Shown: positions 33,001 to 44,639, counted from the first letter of the stretch. The stretch is 64,000 nt of DNA from Leptasterias polaris (GCA_037783415.1 JAZGTN010000011.1:1240001-1304000), one strand, 5' to 3'. Numbers and translations: made by a program. Notes: generated by a model from the sequence alone, not told the origin.

Positions 33001-34825
33001 GGTGATTCCATGGCAGGCACCTCCGACTTGCGGTTCAGCATCTCCTGAGAAGACAACCATTCAAAATAGTACATGACAGAAGTTGTCAGTTTCACGTAGC
33101 AAAGAGAAAATAAATCAATCTAAAGAGTTAGAAGGTTTCATAATTTGTGCTATGTTAGTGATAGACATTTATCCTTTAGACCCTGGATAGCCCAATAGGA
33201 CCAGACTTAGCATAAACATAGACCAACAGATAGGCTGATGCAACTAATCATGGTAGGTGACAGTTGAAGGTCTCGGTTCAAAGATAAAACCCTGTTCTTT
33301 ACATCATAAACAAATATAACAAACTCATACTCCAACTGACTTCAATAGTTTGGTAAACTTGAAGGATGCTAGATTGCGATAATGATGATTGTTTTCATTG
33401 CAATTAAAATACCCCACACTTATTGACTGTGAAGTTATGCACCACTTAAGCCCGGTTCACACTTCCTACGAATGCGAATGCGAAGCGAATTTTGACGTCA
33501 CAGGTCTGTTTTCGCTGCAAATAATTTGCAGTAGTTGAGCACAAGGCAACTCTTCCGAATTATTTGTTTCGAATTTGTGACATCAAAATTCGTATCGCAT
33601 TCGTATTCGCAGGAAGTATGAACCGGGCTTTACTCCTACACTACTATTCGCAACTATGGGCCATGCTTGTGGAACTCTCCCAGTCAAGTCTTGAAAACAA
33701 AATCCGCTGAAGGTTGCTTTAAAAGCATGCTTACAATGATTACCCTCTTTCTCATTATTAGTCTTTTTCTCCCGGTTTAGTTCCCTCTTTCTTCTCTACT
33801 CAACACCTCTATTGAAATTATCCTTTTCTTCTTATCTTTATACTAATTTTATAAATTTTTATACATTGTTTTATTTTTATTTTTTAGAAATTATTATTTG
33901 CTGATCTACAGTCTTTTTCATGTTCATTATTATGTTCCTATTGCTTTGCTTAATTCTCCCCCTTTAGTCTTCAGGCTTGTTTAACTCTGTATTTGTCCCC
34001 TCATTGTCTGTTTTGTCCGTTTGTTTGTTTGCTTGTCGTATCTTGTCTGTAGGCCCACAACAAGCTGTGCTCTGGGAATTTGCCTCTATTTTGCTTTCTC
34101 CTGAGAACTATTGTTTCCGTTTTTTCTATTTTATCTTTTTTTTCTGTATTACTGTACACTGTACATTTACTTTTATTTATTGGTTTTGCATTATAGAAAT
34201 AATTGTAAATTGAATTGAATTGAATTGAATTGAATTGAATTGAATACATAGTCCCCCTTAACTGCATACAGGTAGACACGTCACAAGATCAAAGGAGAAT
34301 GAGAGGGGATATGACTCTATGACATGCTCATGACTTGGTGCCTCTTTTGGGGGCTACTATTTTGAGCAAGGGTGTTCTGGGGAAAATTGGTACACCACTG
34401 GGAACAAGGTTTCTTTATCACTGAAAATTTAGCAATTCAAGTTCAAATCACTGTCTTTTAGCCAATGCTACAAAAGCTTTCTAAATTTGGTTCAAATATG
34501 ATATAAAACCTTACAAACTGAACAATCACATCATGTATAACATTCACTGAATAACATAAAAGAATTCAGGAAGCCATGTACAAACGTTCTCTCTGATTGG
34601 GTAAAGGATAATGATATCTCACAAATAGTCCAATCACATTCCATGTAGCATACTCTAAACACTCACATTTAATGATCCCGGTGGTAAGTCAAGACTATCA
34701 TCTAGTGATGACTGCTGAAGAATTCCTGTCTTGCTGGGGACAAAGTCAAACGTGTTTGGGGATTCCTTTGTTGGGGATAAGGGTCCGGCATCTTTGCCTT
34801 CCCTTTTAGTGCTGGTGTTCCCCAT
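27021..34825 (-). CDS. PRKAB: AMP-activated protein kinase beta subunit, complete, seven coding exons
   Basis: Scaffold and glycogen-sensing subunit of the cytosolic AMPK heterotrimer. Coding exons (transcript order): 34825-34667, 33044-32887, 31010-30917, 30132-30015, 28872-28739, 27787-27719, 27098-27021; total 810 bases, 269 residues plus TAA, equal to the 270 of vertebrate beta-1. MGNTS at the start is the N-myristoylation signal. The carbohydrate-binding module (about 77-156) has FISGSFNQW (Trp97), the conserved Ser106 of NKSHGDF (Ser108 in mammals), HQYKYYVDGQW (Lys124, Trp131) and NNVIKV. The C-terminal alpha/gamma-binding region has PPILPPHLLNVLLNK, LLPEPNHVMLNHLYALSIKD and RYRKKYVTTLLYKPI. 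A 5' UTR acceptor lies just above the ATG. PRKAB1 versus PRKAB2 cannot be decided; an unduplicated invertebrate gene is expected. Confidence 0.96.
27490..27657. mobile_element. decayed fragment of the TTAA/AGGCACTG MITE family
   Basis: GGAAATCGTTTCTCAACATG, ATTTTCAACAGCTGCAGAGC and CCAAGTAAGTTTTTATGG follow the order seen at 680-770, ending in AGTAGTTACCAAGGGTATAC. It directly abuts the 39-bp duplication. Confidence 0.6.
27658..27735. repeat. 39-bp tandem duplication covering the AMPK-beta exon 6 donor
   Basis: Copies at 27658-27696 and 27697-27735 are identical. Each contains, on the minus strand, the exon end TTGTCAATAAAG and the donor GTAAATTAATAG. The authentic exon ends at 27719; an identical second donor lies 39 bases further at 27680. 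Confidence 0.95.
28930..29242. mobile_element. foldback element with arms of about 130-150 bp
   Basis: Left-arm blocks and their inverses on the right: CTTTCAGTTTCTGTTAATTT with AAATCAACATACACTGAAAG; CCCTTCGGAGTGGTCACATG with CATGACCACTCCGAAGGGG; GACAGCAGATCATCATAG with the inverse CTATGACAATCTGCTGTC. The loop is only about 20-30 bases. It lies in the AMPK-beta intron between coding exons 4 and 5, about 60 bases from exon 5. Confidence 0.85.
29327..29712 (-). mobile_element. tRNA-derived SINE, best-preserved copy
   Basis: On the minus strand: head TGTCGTAGCCGAGCGGTCTA (box A), GGTTCGATACCC (box B), linker GAGCAAGGCACTTAACC, then a long body (GGAGCCTGGCTGGT inverse, GGTAACCCTGTTTCAGCCCC) and an A/T-rich tail near 29330-29350. 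The head resembles tRNA-Leu/Ser but lacks a paired acceptor stem, so it is not a tRNA gene. Confidence 0.8.
29755..29990. mobile_element. MITE-like element with CCATTTTGGGAGTC arms
   Basis: GCCATTTTGGGAGTCAA near 29903 and its inverse TTGACTCCCAAAATGG at 29937-29952 form a tight stem. The upstream part TTCACCTGTCGTCATAATCA matches TTCACCTGACGTCATCATCA of 44640-44822. It ends about 25 bases from AMPK-beta exon 4. Confidence 0.6.
30613..30753. mobile_element. MITE, uninterrupted copy of the GGGCTCGATTTCAC family
   Basis: GAGTCGATTTCACAAAG at the left and CTTTGTGAATTCGGCTC at the right. The middle keeps ACCTTAAGATGAGTTGTCAG, with one TTAA at the site that is filled in the 397-916 copy. Intronic in AMPK-beta. 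Confidence 0.8.
32314..32420. repeat. tandem repeat, 26-bp unit, four copies
   Basis: TGAGAATGTTTGGTGTCTTT recurs at 26-base spacing, alternating with AATTTA and ACTTTA junctions. Intronic in AMPK-beta. Confidence 0.9.
33449..33629. mobile_element. PIF/Harbinger-like MITE with TTA duplication
   Basis: The ends AGCCCGGTTCACACTTCCT and the inverse AGGAAGTATGAACCGGGCT are flanked by TTA on both sides (33446-33448 overlaps the first A; 33630-33632). Inner blocks GAATGCGAATGCGAAGCGAA and TCGTATCGCATTCGTATTCG are also inverted. About 181 bases, in AMPK-beta intron 1. TTA duplication suggests Harbinger; no transposase present. Confidence 0.75.
33960..34245 (+). mobile_element. LINE 3' end with (TTGAA)n tail
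   Basis: GGCCCACAACAAGCTGTGCT then CTCTGGGAATTTGCCTC, a T-rich stretch with GTACACTGTACATTTAC, TATAGAAATAATTGTAAAT, and seven TTGAA units at 34208-34245. This is the usual 3' end form of CR1/jockey-like retrotransposons. No reverse-transcriptase coding is left upstream. Confidence 0.6.
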
Positions 34826-34895
34826 GGCGTTAAGGCAATTCTTGGTAGCTTGACAATCCGATTATTCCACTTCTGTGATCTGTCTAGGTCTGAAC
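34826..34895 (-). other. 5' UTR part of the AMPK-beta start exon
   Basis: On the minus strand TTCAACAG precedes GTTCAGACC at 34895, a good acceptor, followed by 70 untranslated bases before the ATG at 34825. The cap-proximal noncoding exon is therefore upstream, between here and about 38 kb; it was not located with certainty. Confidence 0.5.
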
Positions 34896-35059
34896 CTGTT
34901 GAACAAAATGATGAAGTGCATAGATGAGGTTACATCACAACAATTTGTATGGGTTTAAAAAAATGGAAAGTATTCTTTATCGCCAAATGCAAATTTTACA
35001 TCTTTTAAAATTGTTGGGATACCTGCTGCTAAACTATAAGATTAGAAATGCCTCTAGCT

Positions 35060-35135
35060 GGGACAAGTTCAGTGGTCTAGTGGTAAGACAGCTGCTATAG
35101 AATCGCAAAGGTCGTGGGTTTGATTCCCAACCGAG
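35060..35135 (+). mobile_element. tRNA-like SINE head fragment
   Basis: AGTGGTCTAGTGGTAAGACA (box A-like) and GTGGGTTTGATTCCCAACC (box B-like) are about 30 bases apart, as in tRNAs, but the acceptor ends do not pair. Read as a tRNA-derived repeat rather than a tRNA gene. Confidence 0.45.
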
Positions 35136-36584
35136 TATTTTGCATGATTTACACTGCTTAGCACACATCAATGAATGGGTAAAAACACAAATTCAATAAT
35201 AAAGATTTACTAAGTTTACCACTACAATGGACACAATGTAATGCCACACAAAAAATATCCCCAAAACACAAACATAACTAAGTCTGGCAGCGTTCTCCCT
35301 TAAACAGTGGTCCGCTGGCCAAATGCCAATTAAAATACCTGAGAACCAGTCACAGCTCAGTCCAAGTGGTCCAGCTGGCAAGTTCAGTGTTGAGACACGC
35401 CCCTAATTAATATGAAATATGGACTAGTGACAAACCTGATGGACCAGTGAAATCACAAGCTAATTGGTCCTGCTGGCTAGTCACTGACCTGCGTAAAGCT
35501 CCCATTCAAACTGGGCAAGATCTGCCAATCCCGGTTAGGGATCATCAGAAATCTTCAGAAAGTTCCTAAAATAGCTAGAAAGTGACAATTTTGTGCGTGC
35601 TCAGAATGGATTTGGCTGGAAGAAATTAAAAAATTTGACTGTGAAACTACCGCAGACTCATACATAATCATACTCTCAAAATTGTTGTATTTTTAATTTT
35701 TTTATTTTTATTTTATTTTGAAGTTTTCCTAGTAAAGTTTTGCTGAGAATTATGCAGCCCAATGAATAGAGAAGTTATAAGCAGGAAAGCTGACATACTG
35801 AAGTTATATTTGTAAAATTTGTGGGCAGTATGATTAAAAACCCTCTAGGTGGGTCAGTGTCACTCCATTGTCACACGAACTATCACAAACATACTTTGTA
35901 ATGAGCATAAGACTTGGTTCAAATCATTCCTACAGACAATGTGCGATTTCTGCCATCGCCAGAGAATGCTTTCTCAAGATGATCGAACCACGAAGGTCTT
36001 GGAACAAAGATTAATAAATGCAACATGCACCACCTCGTGTCTCTTGTGAGTTATCATTTCAGCGAGAACTGCCAGATATTTACAAAAAAGCACTAATTAA
36101 AACTCATTACATGCCTTTTTACAGATTATTATTATTCCTCCATGTTTAAAGAAAGGATGTTCACATTTCATTTTTTTCGGTTTCCGCATTGGCTTTGTGT
36201 TGTTCAAAAGCTCTGTTGTGGCTTAAATAAGGAAAATATAAGAAATGCACAAAAATTATACTCCGTGTATTTGAACAACCCCAGCTCATACAAAGAGTAG
36301 AGGCATACAAACAAACATCTGATTTGCAAACAAACATCTGATTTTCAAACCCCACTTTACTTTGGTGTATAGGCCTATTCCCGGTCTCCCGGATCAGATG
36401 TAAAACTCCCGGAAAAAAAAAAAATAATAATACAAAATATTCAAAACAATTCTTTATAAATACACAAAGTTTCATAATTCTATGAAACTCACAGGTTTTT
36501 GCTGGTTATATGAAAGCGGCCATGTTTGTTACCAAAAGGAGATGCCGATTAAGGTTTTTGAATGACAGTGAAAATTTATTGGTT

Positions 36585-37085
36585 TTGGTAATTCTTTTTT
36601 GGGCGTAGTGAATTTTCTGGACGGCCATTTCAAGCTCACTGTGAGAACAAAGAACACACCCATAGCATAATTTTGTCAAGATCCGGTTTCAAAAAAGAAT
36701 TCCAGGTGCGTAAACGTGAACTGAAGGGCAAAACGTTTTGAGTAGGGTTTGCACATGATGACCTAATGAGGTTCGTGGAGATGAAAGTAGAATTAACATC
36801 ATAGTTCTACGAGTACGAGTAGCTTCAATCTAATTCTATCAATTATTATATTAGCGGATACTCCTCCTAGAACTATGAGGTTTGTTCCGCTATCATTTCC
36901 AAGATTCTAATAGGTCATCATGTACAAAAAGCCTATTCAAAACTTTTTGCCCTTCACATTTATGCACCCGGAGTTCTTTTTTGAAACCAGATCTCGCAAA
37001 AATTAGGTTCTACATGTTCTTTGTTCTCACAGTGAGCTCGGCGTAGGTCCAGAAAATCCACTCCACAAAAAACAAATTGCAAATT
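36585..37085. mobile_element. large foldback element, arms of about 240 bp and 215 bp
   Basis: Left-arm blocks with inverses on the right: GAATTTTCTGGAC / GTCCAGAAAATCC; CTCACTGTGAGAACAAAGAA / TTCTTTGTTCTCACAGTGAG; GGTTTCAAAAAAGAATTCC / TTCTTTTTTGAAACCAGATC; GCACATGATGACCTAATGAG / ATTCTAATAGGTCATCATGT. The centre includes TATGAGGTTTGTTCCGCTAT, related to 40353-40415. No coding capacity. Confidence 0.85.
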
Positions 37086-38609
37086 TTTTTAAAATCTCAC
37101 CAGTATTCAAATCCTCGCCTTCCGGTAACATGGTCGCTGCCACAACTTATCAATGGTATACTGCGCGCAACACTGGTCCATGATAACCAACAGCTCACAT
37201 AAAAACAGAGGCTGGATGTTTAAATAAATAACTTTTTAAAGTAATAGTTTTTCGATTACCTCCGAATTTTTTCCCTTGATTGCGCGGAGCCTTCCAATTG
37301 GCTTCCGGCGCACACCGCGCAGTCTTATTTTTTGCACAAATCGCGAACGCCGCGCGAGTGCCGCGATGAGGGAAAAACAACCGTGAGTATTGCATGGTAA
37401 ATTTCATTTTTTGAAAATGTTTTTGAACATAACTCAACAAAAAGGAAATGCATTCATTATGAATGTATATTAAGTGTATGGGGAAAATTTGTGTTGTGTA
37501 GTGCAAAGTAAATTGTAGATATTGATGGCAAACCACCGTAAAATCATGGAGGTAGGAAAAAAAATTTCACCTATCAACGACCATTTTGAAAACGTATAGC
37601 GTTACGGAGGTCCAAAATGTTAGACCCCTATATAAAAATTATAAGGCTCACGGGGGAGCCTTAGTTTCTAGAAGTAGGTTTGTAGGGCTAGGGTGTAGGT
37701 CCAAATATTGCTCATCATACGATGCATTCATACATGTAGCCTTGATCAGAGGTCAGAGGTCAGATATGTTTACAAAAAACAACTTGTGCACATTTACTCG
37801 CACACTCACACTCGACACTGTTCACACCGTTTTGCAGAAATTATAGATCTTACTGATTCATAAACTCAATAATGAAATTTCCTTTACCTGAAGTAAATTT
37901 AAAAGGTTACATGTACTTTGCCATCACGTCCATCACGGACACTTTTAGTTTCGGTGGCTTCGTGCGGTGAAGACCTTGTACTTGATGGTTTTATGTGGTT
38001 TACGTGCGCAGAGATCCAGTCTATGGTCGAAGTAGCAAGTCGCGCAATGCATGCAGAACCAACTTCGGGTCAAAGGTCCCTCGAACAAAATGGCCGAACC
38101 GCTTGTACCGATCAAACCATTTCTGTGATAGGGGAATTATTAATTTTTCGAAAACAGAATAAAGTTGAACCTCCAAATAATAAGTTGAATCAACCTTTCC
38201 ATGACAAGAAGAAATGAAATACAATGGTAAAAATATATATTTAGAGTAATAACTTTTTTGAATAAAAATAAAATATTGAGTAAAAACTGTCCAGTAAAAT
38301 TTGTTTGCCCTCCACAGTCATGAACTTGACCTGGGAGGGGAGGAGGGGTGTAAATCAGTCATGAACAAATGCACGCACCTGCATTTTAGCAAGAGGAATA
38401 TGGGCGGCAATGTGCATTCAGTAGTGTACTATTGACTATACAGAAAAGTTCCCAATCATTGGAATCTACTGAGACAAATGAGGTATTTGTTAATTTTATT
38501 ATATAATATCAATCATGCTATCCATGACTGAACAAGTTGAGTCAGCAAAATTGAAGTGCGCCCTCTCCGTTGTATTTGAAAGGAAGATGTGGTTAAATGT
38601 TTGTTTACA

Positions 38610-39587
38610 TTTACAATCTTCTTAATAATAATAATAATATTTAAAATTTATATTGCGCCCCTTACATACAAAATGATCAAAGGCGCAGAACACATGTTAA
38701 AAAGCACATAATGGAAGAAAAGGACAAAGAAAAAAGACTGGTCACCAGGCCAGCGCCCAAACAAAAGTATGGGGATACGTCTGTCCCGCCAACAGAGAAC
38801 TAATAGTACTTATTACATAGGCCTATCCCTGCTGGCATCGGTAATGTTTTGACCTTTTCAGGAGACAGACGCCTTTAACCCTATTTATGCTAAAAATCTA
38901 AACTAACTGACAAGGTGACCATAGAAGAAAGACACACTAAAAAGCGGCTTTAAAAAGATAGGTTTTTATATTACATTTAAAAGAGGTAAGTTTCTGTTCG
39001 CTACGTATATGAAACGGTAGCGCATTCCAAAGCTTAGGGGCTGCCACAGAAAAAGCCCTATCACCAAATGTAGTCAACATTTTACCAGAAGGATAATCCA
39101 AGAAAATACCATTATTCCCTGACCTAAGTTGATATGAAGATACCTTCCGGATGGAAACAAGATCCTGTAAATACTTTGGAGAAAGACCATGAAGAGCTTT
39201 AAAGGTCAACAAAAGGATTTTAAAATTAATCCTGTACGAAACAGGCAACCAATGTAATTGACGAATTATAGGTGTAATGTGTTCAAACCGGTGTGTGTTA
39301 GTAACAATTCTGGCTGCAGCGTTTTGAACCCTTTGTAGTTTAGCTATCTGTGACTTTGGCAGACCATACAAAAGGCCATTACAATAATCAAGACGACTAG
39401 TCACAAATGCATGAATTAGTTTTAAAAGAGAGTCTTGTGTTAGGAATTGACTAATGCGTTTGATGTTGTGAAGATGAAAAAAAGCTGCAGAGCAAGCTTT
39501 ATTGATGTGGGTGTTCATTGTAAGTTCAGAATCAAACCATGACCCTAAATTACGAACACATGTTGTAGGAAAAACTTTAGCTACGTC
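38610..39587 (-). pseudogene. LINE reverse-transcriptase C-terminal fragment (CR1/jockey-like), 5' truncated
   Basis: An open minus-strand frame covers the region from VRNLGSWFDSELTMNTHINK through RLDYCNGLLYGLPKSQIAKL, QNAAARIV, HWLPVSYRINFKILLLTFKA and FSVAAPKLWNALPFHIR to a stop at 38937. These blocks are the region after the catalytic palm in non-LTR retrotransposons. The YADD active site, endonuclease and ORF1 are absent. The 3' UTR carries TATTGCGCCCCTTACATAC (plus-strand reading) and ends in an ATT microsatellite at 38623-38642, the typical LINE tail. The frame starts exactly where the TTAA MITE at 39592 begins. A dead, 5' truncated copy. Confidence 0.88.
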
Positions 39588-39591
39588 TTAA

Positions 39592-39960
39592 AGGCACTGT
39601 ACACGTTTGGTAATTACTCAAAATATATATTAGCATAACAACTTACTTGGTAAAGAGCAACGGAGAGCTGTTGATAGTATAAAACATTGTGAGAAACCAC
39701 TCCCTCTGAAGTTACATAGTGTTTGAGAAAGAGGTAATCTCTCACTAAAATTAATAAAAGACTTCTGGCCAGAAGCCTTTTATTCCTATCTGAAAGCACA
39801 CTAATTTGTTCCACAAGGGTGTTTTTTCTTTCATCATTTTCTTGCAACTTCAATAACCAATTGAGCCCAAATTTTCACAGGCTCGTTATTTTATGCATAT
39901 GTTGGGATACACCAAGTGAGAATACTGGTCTTTGACAATTACAAAACGTGTTCAGTGCCT
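39592..39960. mobile_element. TTAA-flanked MITE, intact copy
   Basis: TTAA at 39588-39591 and 39961-39964 flanks AGGCACTGTACACGTTTGGT and its inverse ending CGTGTTCAGTGCCT. The interior is about 90% alike to 433-800 in reverse orientation by eye (CAACGGAGAGCTGTTGATAG, AAAGAGGTAATCTCTCACTA). 369 bases. The 79-codon frame inside it is incidental. Confidence 0.88.
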
Positions 39961-40352
39961 TTAAATATACATATCCCCTATGCAGAATTTTTTTGGTAAA
40001 CATTTTCGTAGTGGATTCCCATTGGTACAGCTACATTCACTATTTTTTATGACATTCCTCATGCTGCGTGGTTTTGTAAAATATTATTAAGAATACACTA
40101 TTACAATTCGGTAGTCCTTATGGCTGGCTATTTAATCCCATGAAAATGCTGAGATGTGTAACAATTTTTTGCACCCTTTCCCCCCCCCCCCCCCAAATCA
40201 CAGGTATCTACATTTTCACTGTATTTCAGAGGAGATAAGTCTTGCAAAACTTTTAAAAAGTGTACTTTGATTTACTGTTAAGTAGATAAATGAAATCATC
40301 AATCTTCCAAAAACAGGGAATGGGGTATCTTACAATTTGCTACTTTTAGAAC

Positions 40353-40415
40353 TAAGAGGTTCATTCCGCTATCATACGATAGCGGAAATGATAGCAGAAC
40401 GAACCTCATCTAGGA
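40353..40415. repeat. palindromic core GAGGTTCATTCCGCTATC
   Basis: CTAAGAGGTTCATTCCGCTA is followed by TCATACGATAGC and an inverse GAACGAACCTCATCTAG. The same half-site (GAGGTTTGTTCCGCTATCAT) occurs in the centre of 36585-37085, suggesting a related element. Confidence 0.55.
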
Positions 40416-42691
40416 TTAACCATTTCCCACCCTCTTCACATGAAATTTATCCTCTTGATGCAAGTGAGGCTTACTGTGCTAATTAAGGAGTAGTAGTAGT
40501 AGAGACTTTAAAAACTGCTCCTTCCAGATGCAGTTTGTGGGGTCCTTCAATCGTTGTTGTATTGTTCCCTTTTCTAAAGAAATCCTCTCTGGGGTACAAC
40601 TTAAACGAAGAAAAACCTTGTGGGGGAAGTGTTATTCTATTGTAAAAGGACCCCCAAAGTGCTTGTGAGTAAAGAAAACCCATGACTAGCAGTTAGCCCC
40701 ACCCTCTAAGGCATTCTCATCACGGTTCCATCAAAATGTGCTCAAAACTTCTTGAAACTGAAATATAACAAGATTTAGACTGAAGTACAACAAACAACAA
40801 GATTTAGACTGGTGTTGTGGATATGCCAGGTTTAATTTAAGTTAAATTGTACACATAACAAATTAATGGTAACACTTAGTCAAAATCTAATAAATGATAA
40901 GTTGTATCTAATGTTTGAATAATTCTCTAAGTGACAATATTGTCAGTATTTAAGGCATGAATGTTTATTGTTTACATAAGTTGTACAAGGTGTTGGTTAT
41001 CATGTCTTGTTGTCATAGAAACAAGGCGTCTTATGGATAATGGCAATAAATCAGAGCTTTGAGGGAGACTCACTTGCACTCAATGCGCTGAGTACTGTAT
41101 TTAGCTACAAGTCAAAAAGGATTCCGTTTAGTATAGTGCACCTTTTATAGTGCATCTCTAAAAAATAGACAAAATGATGTTCAAATGATGACTTTTGAGC
41201 CTTCCTACCACAAGCTTGTTTGAATGACTGTTTTGTGTTATACTTTTGAAGTTCATGAAGAACCTTCTATGCAAGACACATTAAAACTATACTAGTCACA
41301 TGTCCTCCACTCCCTTTCAGCCAACCTCAGTCAAAACTACTTCAGGGTTCTTGTTCAGGGACTAGCCAGCAGGACCAGTCAGCATGTCATTTCACTAGTC
41401 AACCAACTTTTTCACTGGTCCATATTTTAAGGAAATTGGTGCTGCAAGTTGCAGTGCATAGATTACATAGTTACCTGAAGTCATATACAACATAGAATAA
41501 AAACAAAACACCAGGCTGATTATTGTAAACATTTTCGTTAAACCACAATATTGTATACTTTTCAATGAAACTTTAACCTTCAGTGAGTAACTGTGGTGTC
41601 ATGCCTGGTTTTGTTAATTTTATTTCTACAATATAAATGATTGTGTACTGTAGACACATACATTTTTACAGATTGCAGTGAGATAGCTAAAGACACCATT
41701 AAATTTTAACCCGAAGCAGAAATTAAAAGCTACAAAAGAGTACTGTATTTTACAATGGAGGATATACATGTACTCCAGGATGCTTTCAGAAGGCAACCAT
41801 CATTCTTCAATAAAATATCATTAAGGGGCAACACTGACAGGGTTAAGTGCGGTGCTTTAACATTTAAATTTTCAATTGATTAGATAAATATTTGACCTTG
41901 ATTTTCCCTTCTTTTTTAAAAGAAGACAAATTACATTTAGTGGATTCAAGGCCACGACAAAAAATTACTTTCTTAGTAGTGTGGCTTTATCTCTTACATG
42001 AAGGTACTGTCTCAATGTTAAATTTTAATTAATTTTATGTTATACCCTGCAAGAGTTTCAGTATCCAATAATTTAAATTCATATCTCACAATATTGTTCT
42101 TTTGCCATGTTTGTATAAATTTATGTATTTCTCATATCAAATCACACATATCATGAAAGGTGGCAATTTTTTTTCCCTCAAGAGAATTTTTCTCAAGCTG
42201 TCAAGGGCTGATGAATTTTAAGCTATCCACATTCTATTGAACTACCCAAGTTTATCTAAAAAATCATTTAAAAGAAATTAAAGCTAAAGTGAAGCTTAAT
42301 GCATGCAAAATGAATAAACACAAATAAATAATTGTAATGACTTATTACATGGTTTAATTTACCTATCAACATTCAATATGCGATCTACTATTAGTGGCAA
42401 GATTAAAAATTATTCAGAGTACATTTCACATTCAAAATTATTCATCAATAATCTCAAAGGGGCAGTTCAAATAAGTTCAATTTATTCTCTAAACACAATC
42501 AAAAATTTACGTGGTTTTGATTAATAGAAAAACTAAAATGCACGCCAGTCAGTATGTTTACATTTTGTTTGGTACTGAACAATTGAACTTGTCTTTGATA
42601 TTCTAACAAGGAACATTCCTGATCGGCACATTCAGCAAGAACTCAACTCGACAGATTTACTGTATGCCTCCCATTATATTGTCAAGCATCA

Positions 42692-42886
42692 GGGCCCAAT
42701 TTCATAAAAGATGCTTAAGCAGAAAATACAGCTTACAAATTTTCTGCTAAGCTAAAATAAGTAGGATGCCAGTCACAGATCGAATAAGTGACATGCTATT
42801 TTGGATGGTAACCTTGTTCTGGTAAGCACAGTTTGGTTGTGCTTACCTACTTTTAGTGCTTTAAGCAGCTCTACTAAATCAGGCCC
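42692..42886. mobile_element. MITE with GGGCCCAATTTCAT ends
   Basis: The left end is GGGCCCAATTTCATAAAAGA and the right GCTCTACTAAATCAGGCCC. The interior has ATGCTTAAGCAGAAAATACA, GGATGCCAGTCACAGATCG and TGGTAACCTTGTTCTGGTAA, shared with 48345-48491 and 48526-48701. About 195 bases. Confidence 0.8.
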
Positions 42887-44639
42887 TGGTTGGTTTGGCT
42901 GTGCTGTACCAAAACCATCAATATCAGGTGACACTAGTGTGCAGGGTTAACGCATTCCATTACCATCTACAAGGGTTCAAATGAGGTGGGTTTTTTTGTA
43001 CATGAAATTTATACACCAGGGTAGACTTTGTTTTAAGTCTGAGTAACAATCATATCATTGATGTGTCAGAGATTCAGACGGTCAAATCAGCAATCCGAAA
43101 TAATTTCATTGTTGACAGTGACAAATCCGTAGCCAAGGATATTTGAAATTATTAAATTTTAGCTCTTTAATATTTTTACTTAACACATTTATCATTAAAA
43201 TGATAAAAGTTTCTGGAAATTGTAATCTTGAAATTACTAGTTTGGACGTACTTGAGGAAACAAGTTTGAAATATTTTTTCCCTGTCTTGTTACTGCTATT
43301 AACCCTAGCAACCATTAAACTGCAACACTAGGATTTGAATGATTTTGATGAACACGTTAGGCATGAGACAGTGACACACTTCAATCTACAGGTTCAAGCA
43401 TAAAGTGAACAATCTTATTCAGGAAGATTCACAAGTTAGAAAGTCCAAGGCCTTTTGGGTTTTTAATTTTTTATTCTAGAGTGTTTTACAAATGCACAGA
43501 AAGGCACAGCGGATACACACACTCATCTCAAGTTGTTTCATGTATTAAGCCTCTTGACAGAATTTACAAATTAACATTAATGTATACATCATCAATTATT
43601 AAATAATTTGGACAGGTGCAATAATCATATCCCTGGTTAAGTTTTAAATATGGATTAGTTTCTTTAGCACACAATCTTTCAAGTCACAATTAATATTTTA
43701 TACATTAATAGTACACCTATTTGAGTATCTCCTAAAAAACAATATCCTACTACACTTGTCCTGTGGTGTTCTACAGAAATGAAGAACTTTAAGAATTGTT
43801 TTGTTCGAATGCAACAGTAAAACTACTTTACAGAAAAGGTAGAATATTTGTGAGTAATTGCAAAAAATATGAGGGTGTTTAAATTGTTTTAAACAAAAGT
43901 CACAGTAATCAATATGTGAAATACTAACTACGAAGTTCATTAACAAACATTTGTTCTAAATTGCATGAACGTTAAACCAGTGTTGCACTGTGCCCATAAC
44001 TTTGTTAACTAAAGCTTCCGTTTGTTCTCTATCCCTTGTTCATTATATGGCGTTAACTTTGTATTTACTAATCTCAAACCAACTCATCCACTGCTAAAAG
44101 AAATGCTCAGCAGGTATGTTTTGTTTTGTTTTACAAACATGAAAAATTAACATTTTTAAAGATGGCTGTTGCTATAGCAAATAACTTGTCTCATTGCTTC
44201 ATTCAGAGTTTGCAACAACCACACGCTTCAAATTGAATAAGTAAAATTTGGGTGTAAACCCTTGTTGTGGTACCAGGTGTTTGCAATTCTCTGAAGTGAT
44301 GAAGAAATATTGCAACTGGTCGTACAACAATTTATTTGATTGCTGACTTTATTAGAACTAATTGCATACTCGTTTCAACAGCCTGACAGCGGACGGCTTC
44401 ACTGACCTCCAATTTAAGCATTAATACCATTAATATTCAGCTTGTTAAAAGAATCTCAATACAAAAGAAGTTTATAATATGATCATTTGGAAGGCACTGG
44501 TAATGTGAGGATAAATAAACAAATGTGTAATTAACTATCCTAGTTTTACTTGTTATAAATCTTTCTACGCTAATTAAGAGTAAACAACTTAATGCTGAGT
44601 TGCGAGTGTAAACTCCTATATGTGTGTGTTTGATGCACT

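Larger units (their letters stand above)
34896..38600. other. intergenic region 5' of the AMPK-beta gene
   Basis: No conserved coding block. Contents: tRNA-like repeat 35060-35135; foldback element 36585-37085; a CpG-richer patch at 37255-37390 (GCGCGGAGCC, CGAACGCCGCGCGAG) and another at 37918-38110 containing CGGCCATTTTGTTCG on the minus strand, a YY1-like CCATTTT core. Either patch could be the AMPK-beta promoter. The stretch 35140-36580 shows nothing that can be named. Confidence 0.35.

Noticed and set aside
35060..35135. tRNA gene on the plus strand
   Set aside because: It has box A- and B-like blocks only; there is no seven-base acceptor pairing.
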